Position numbers and translations under genes: made by a program. A model generated the notes under the pieces. It ran no database searches, was not told the origin of the DNA, and saw nothing but the letters and a program-made list of their open reading frames with translations. Below are positions 18,943-20,005 of a stretch of DNA of 20,005 bases, piece by piece. This stretch comes from a virus: IMG/VR virus record IMGVR_UViG_3300037882_001255, positions 1-20,005 of that record. The stretch is one strand, 5' to 3'. Numbering within the stretch: the stretch's first letter is position 1; each line of letters begins with the position of its first letter.

Positions 18943-19362
18943 ATGAAATTAATCACCACACCCCGTCCAGAAGATGATTTAGCCGAGTTCGGTGAACTGT
19001 TGAAGTTCACTGCCTTGGTCTACGTGGATGACAGCGAAGGCGAGCCATCCATGTTTGAAGGTTACAACATGGATGGTGATGTGGCTTTCTTTGACGATTT
19101 GTCTCTTGCGGAAGAAGCATTTGATCAATATATCGTCCACCTCAAAGAGGCCGAAGATGATTTTATTGATAACGGTGATGAGGAGGGTATGGTTGCTCTC
19201 TTCAATACACCAAAAGGGTATTTGGTCCTCGCCACCTCTACTCTTATGGGTTTCTCCGATATTGAAATGTTATCAACTGCAACACATTTCTGTCCGGGCA
19301 TGCCACACGTGACTTGGAATAGAATTATAATTGATATGTTTGATGAGGATATGGAAGAATGA
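18943..19362 (+). CDS. Unknown acidic protein (139 aa)
   Basis: Unrecognised. ATG 18943 (MKLITTPRPEDDL) has GGAGA 7 nt upstream; the frame is open to a TTG at 18931 inside that site. The protein is strongly acidic throughout (KEAEDDFIDNGDEEG, DMFDEDMEE at the end), with a few beta-like segments (ALVYVDDSEGE, YLVLATSTLMG). The stop overlaps the next start (ATGA 19359-19362). It has its own promoter directly after thrS. Acidic small phage proteins are often DNA mimics or inhibitors of host proteins, but nothing specific supports that here. Confidence 0.7.
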   Translation: MKLITTPRPEDDLAEFGELLKFTALVYVDDSEGEPSMFEGYNMDGDVAFFDDLSLAEEAFDQYIVHLKEAEDDFIDNGDEEGMVALFNTPKGYLVLATSTLMGFSDIEMLSTATHFCPGMPHVTWNRIIIDMFDEDMEE

Positions 19363-19679
19363 GTATTATCGCTGCGATTGCCTATGTGGCACAAGCCGTA
19401 AATCCTATTGGTCTTAGTCAATATATTGTTGGGGGATGGGTGGTAGGGCCGTCGTGTCAAACTGATACTGGTGAAGTATTTACTCGCACTGGTAAGTATC
19501 TCACTTTGGAAGAGACTGGTCGATGGCGTTCTAATGGTAGCGAGATCATTATCTATACCAATGGCCCAACATACCGATACCGAATTCGACCCATTAATAA
19601 GGATCGAGCGCTGTTTCGTGACCAAGATGGTAATGAATGGTTCGCCCGCCGATGTATTCTCCACAACAACACAGAATGA
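19359..19679 (+). CDS. Unknown small protein (106 aa)
   Basis: Unrecognised. It starts MSIIAAIAYVAQAVNPIGLS, a mildly hydrophobic stretch that is not a convincing signal peptide, and continues as a beta-rich domain (SEIIIYTNGPTYRYRIRPIN, ALFRDQDGNEWFARR). It is coupled to the acidic gene through ATGA. The stop is TGA 19677-19679, followed at once by the promoter for the interrupted tRNA. Function unknown. Confidence 0.65.
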   Translation: MSIIAAIAYVAQAVNPIGLSQYIVGGWVVGPSCQTDTGEVFTRTGKYLTLEETGRWRSNGSEIIIYTNGPTYRYRIRPINKDRALFRDQDGNEWFARRCILHNNTE

Positions 19680-19689
19680 CATATTTGTG

Positions 19690-19718
19690 TTGACATGCTG
19701 GGATGAATAGTGTACTTT
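19690..19718 (+). promoter_or_regulatory. Promoter-like element before the interrupted tRNA
   Basis: -35 TTGACA (perfect), 17-bp spacer, -10 TACTTT (3 of 6). An orphan AGGAG site (about 19725-19729) follows with no start codon at a useful distance, as if a small gene once stood here. Confidence 0.5.
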
Positions 19719-19763
19719 TATCAATAGGAGACACAAAGCAGTTAATATTTTTAAAGTTTATGT

Positions 19764-19920
19764 GCGCCTGTAGCTCAATGGTAGAGCCGTCCGCTCATTC
19801 CCTACGATTGTAGGAAATACAAATGATGATTAGTCATCATTTGTTTATTTTTACACGTGATTTGGTTCACGTATAAAAATAACGGATAGGTTGGGGGTTC
19901 GAATCCCTCCGGGCGCACCA
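19764..19920 (+). tRNA. tRNA (CAT; Met or Ile2) interrupted by an 82-nt structured insert in the anticodon loop
   Basis: All arms are canonical: acceptor GCGCCTG/CGGGCGC, D-stem GCTC/GAGC, anticodon stem GTCCG (19789-19793)/CGGAT (19883-19887), T-stem GGGGG/CCCTC, encoded ACCA. The loop region holds 89 nt in place of 7. Removing 82 nt (for example 19799-19880) restores CTCATAA, the usual loop of CAT tRNAs. The exact ends are ambiguous by an AT shared at both junctions. Whether the isoacceptor is elongator Met or lysidine-modified Ile2 cannot be decided. The stem lacks the three G-C pairs of an initiator. Confidence 0.85.
19799..19880 (+). other. 82-nt intron-like insert made of three hairpins
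   Basis: Hairpin 1: CCTAC-GATT-GTAGG (19801-19814). Hairpin 2: a perfect 11-bp stem with loop TTAG (19819-19844). Hairpin 3: 15 pairs plus one C-A mismatch, loop TTTGGT (19846-19881, extending by T845-A882). Hairpin 3 ends next to the 3' strand of the anticodon stem. It is too short for a group I intron and lacks the terminal G. No bulge-helix-bulge is evident. Confidence 0.7.
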
Positions 19921-19942
19921 CAATACAATGGGATTTTGAATA

Positions 19943-20005
19943 ATGATTAGGAAATTTCTTTCACTCTTTAATCGTAAGATTGTGTATACTTTTCAAGGTA
20001 AAGAG
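19943..20005 (+). CDS. Start of an unknown gene (cut by the right edge)
   Basis: ATG 19943 opens MIRKFLSLFNRKIVYTFQ and remains open to the end of the window (21 codons). Only a weak GGGA about 9 nt upstream could serve as ribosome binding site. The N-terminus is basic and hydrophobic, but too little is visible to assign anything. Confidence 0.45.
   Translation, partial: MIRKFLSLFNRKIVYTFQGKE

Noticed and set aside
19125-19736. Leftward ORF of 203 codons opposite the 18943-19679 genes
   Set aside because: Long but antisense to two coupled rightward genes that have a promoter and ribosome binding site; Ser/Thr/Ile-rich composition is typical of a shadow frame.
19799-19880. Group I intron in the tRNA
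   Set aside because: Only 82 nt, no terminal G, and no recognisable P3-P8 core; three simple hairpins fill the whole insert.
1-20005. Whole-genome reassignment of UGA to Trp
   Set aside because: At least thirteen rightward genes in the window end in TGA, many as ATGA overlaps, and none except the release factor has an internal TGA inside a recognisable protein. No tRNA with anticodon TCA was found. Any UGA reading is therefore local or partial.

Overview
The window looks like a piece of a large, lytic, T4-like myovirus genome (A+T-rich, densely packed, many ATGA stop/start overlaps). The two clearest family anchors are a gp41-type replicative DnaB helicase, cut by the left edge, and a gp13-type neck protein. 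The host cannot be named from the sequence. It is presumably a bacterium, because sigma70-like promoters and Shine-Dalgarno sites are common.

Layout. (1) 1-3021: helicase and, abutting it, a large free-standing homing-endonuclease-like gene with 23-residue ERYGV repeats. (2) 3026-9096: a rightward block of about eleven mostly unrecognised genes ending in the neck protein and a small membrane protein, probably a structural/late module. Several units are preceded by a T4-late-like octamer (NNTAAATA). (3) 9089-11927: a leftward block with a NADAR-domain protein, a calcineurin-like phosphoesterase and small unknown proteins. (4) 12002-14181: a rightward HAD hydrolase, phosphoribosyltransferase, unknown protein and MORN-like repeat protein. 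It diverges from NADAR across two sigma70-type promoters that share their -35 region. (5) 14191-20005: a translation island. It holds a strong promoter and structured leader RNA, a release factor with an in-frame UGA, nine uninterrupted tRNA genes (Ile, Ser, Trp, Trp, Ile, Ser, Thr, Thr, Thr), a tenth tRNA (anticodon CAT) interrupted by 82 nt, a threonyl-tRNA synthetase whose start is out of frame with its body, an Acb2-like anti-defence gene and several tiny accessory proteins.

The island is the most interesting part. The leader RNA can encode a 17-residue peptide rich in Thr, Ser and Ile plus one Trp, the same four amino acids carried by the nine intact tRNAs. It is followed by mutually exclusive hairpins and a terminator-like hairpin, as in amino-acid attenuators. 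The RF1-type release factor needs UGA to be read through at a position where E. coli RF1 has Trp, and the phage supplies two tRNA-Trp genes. Expression of the ThrRS body from the only well-placed ATG needs a -1 shift, and the 0-frame codon at the candidate slip site is a Thr codon. Together these suggest a phage translation-supply module that may sense its own products. The structure is visible in the sequence; the regulation is inference.
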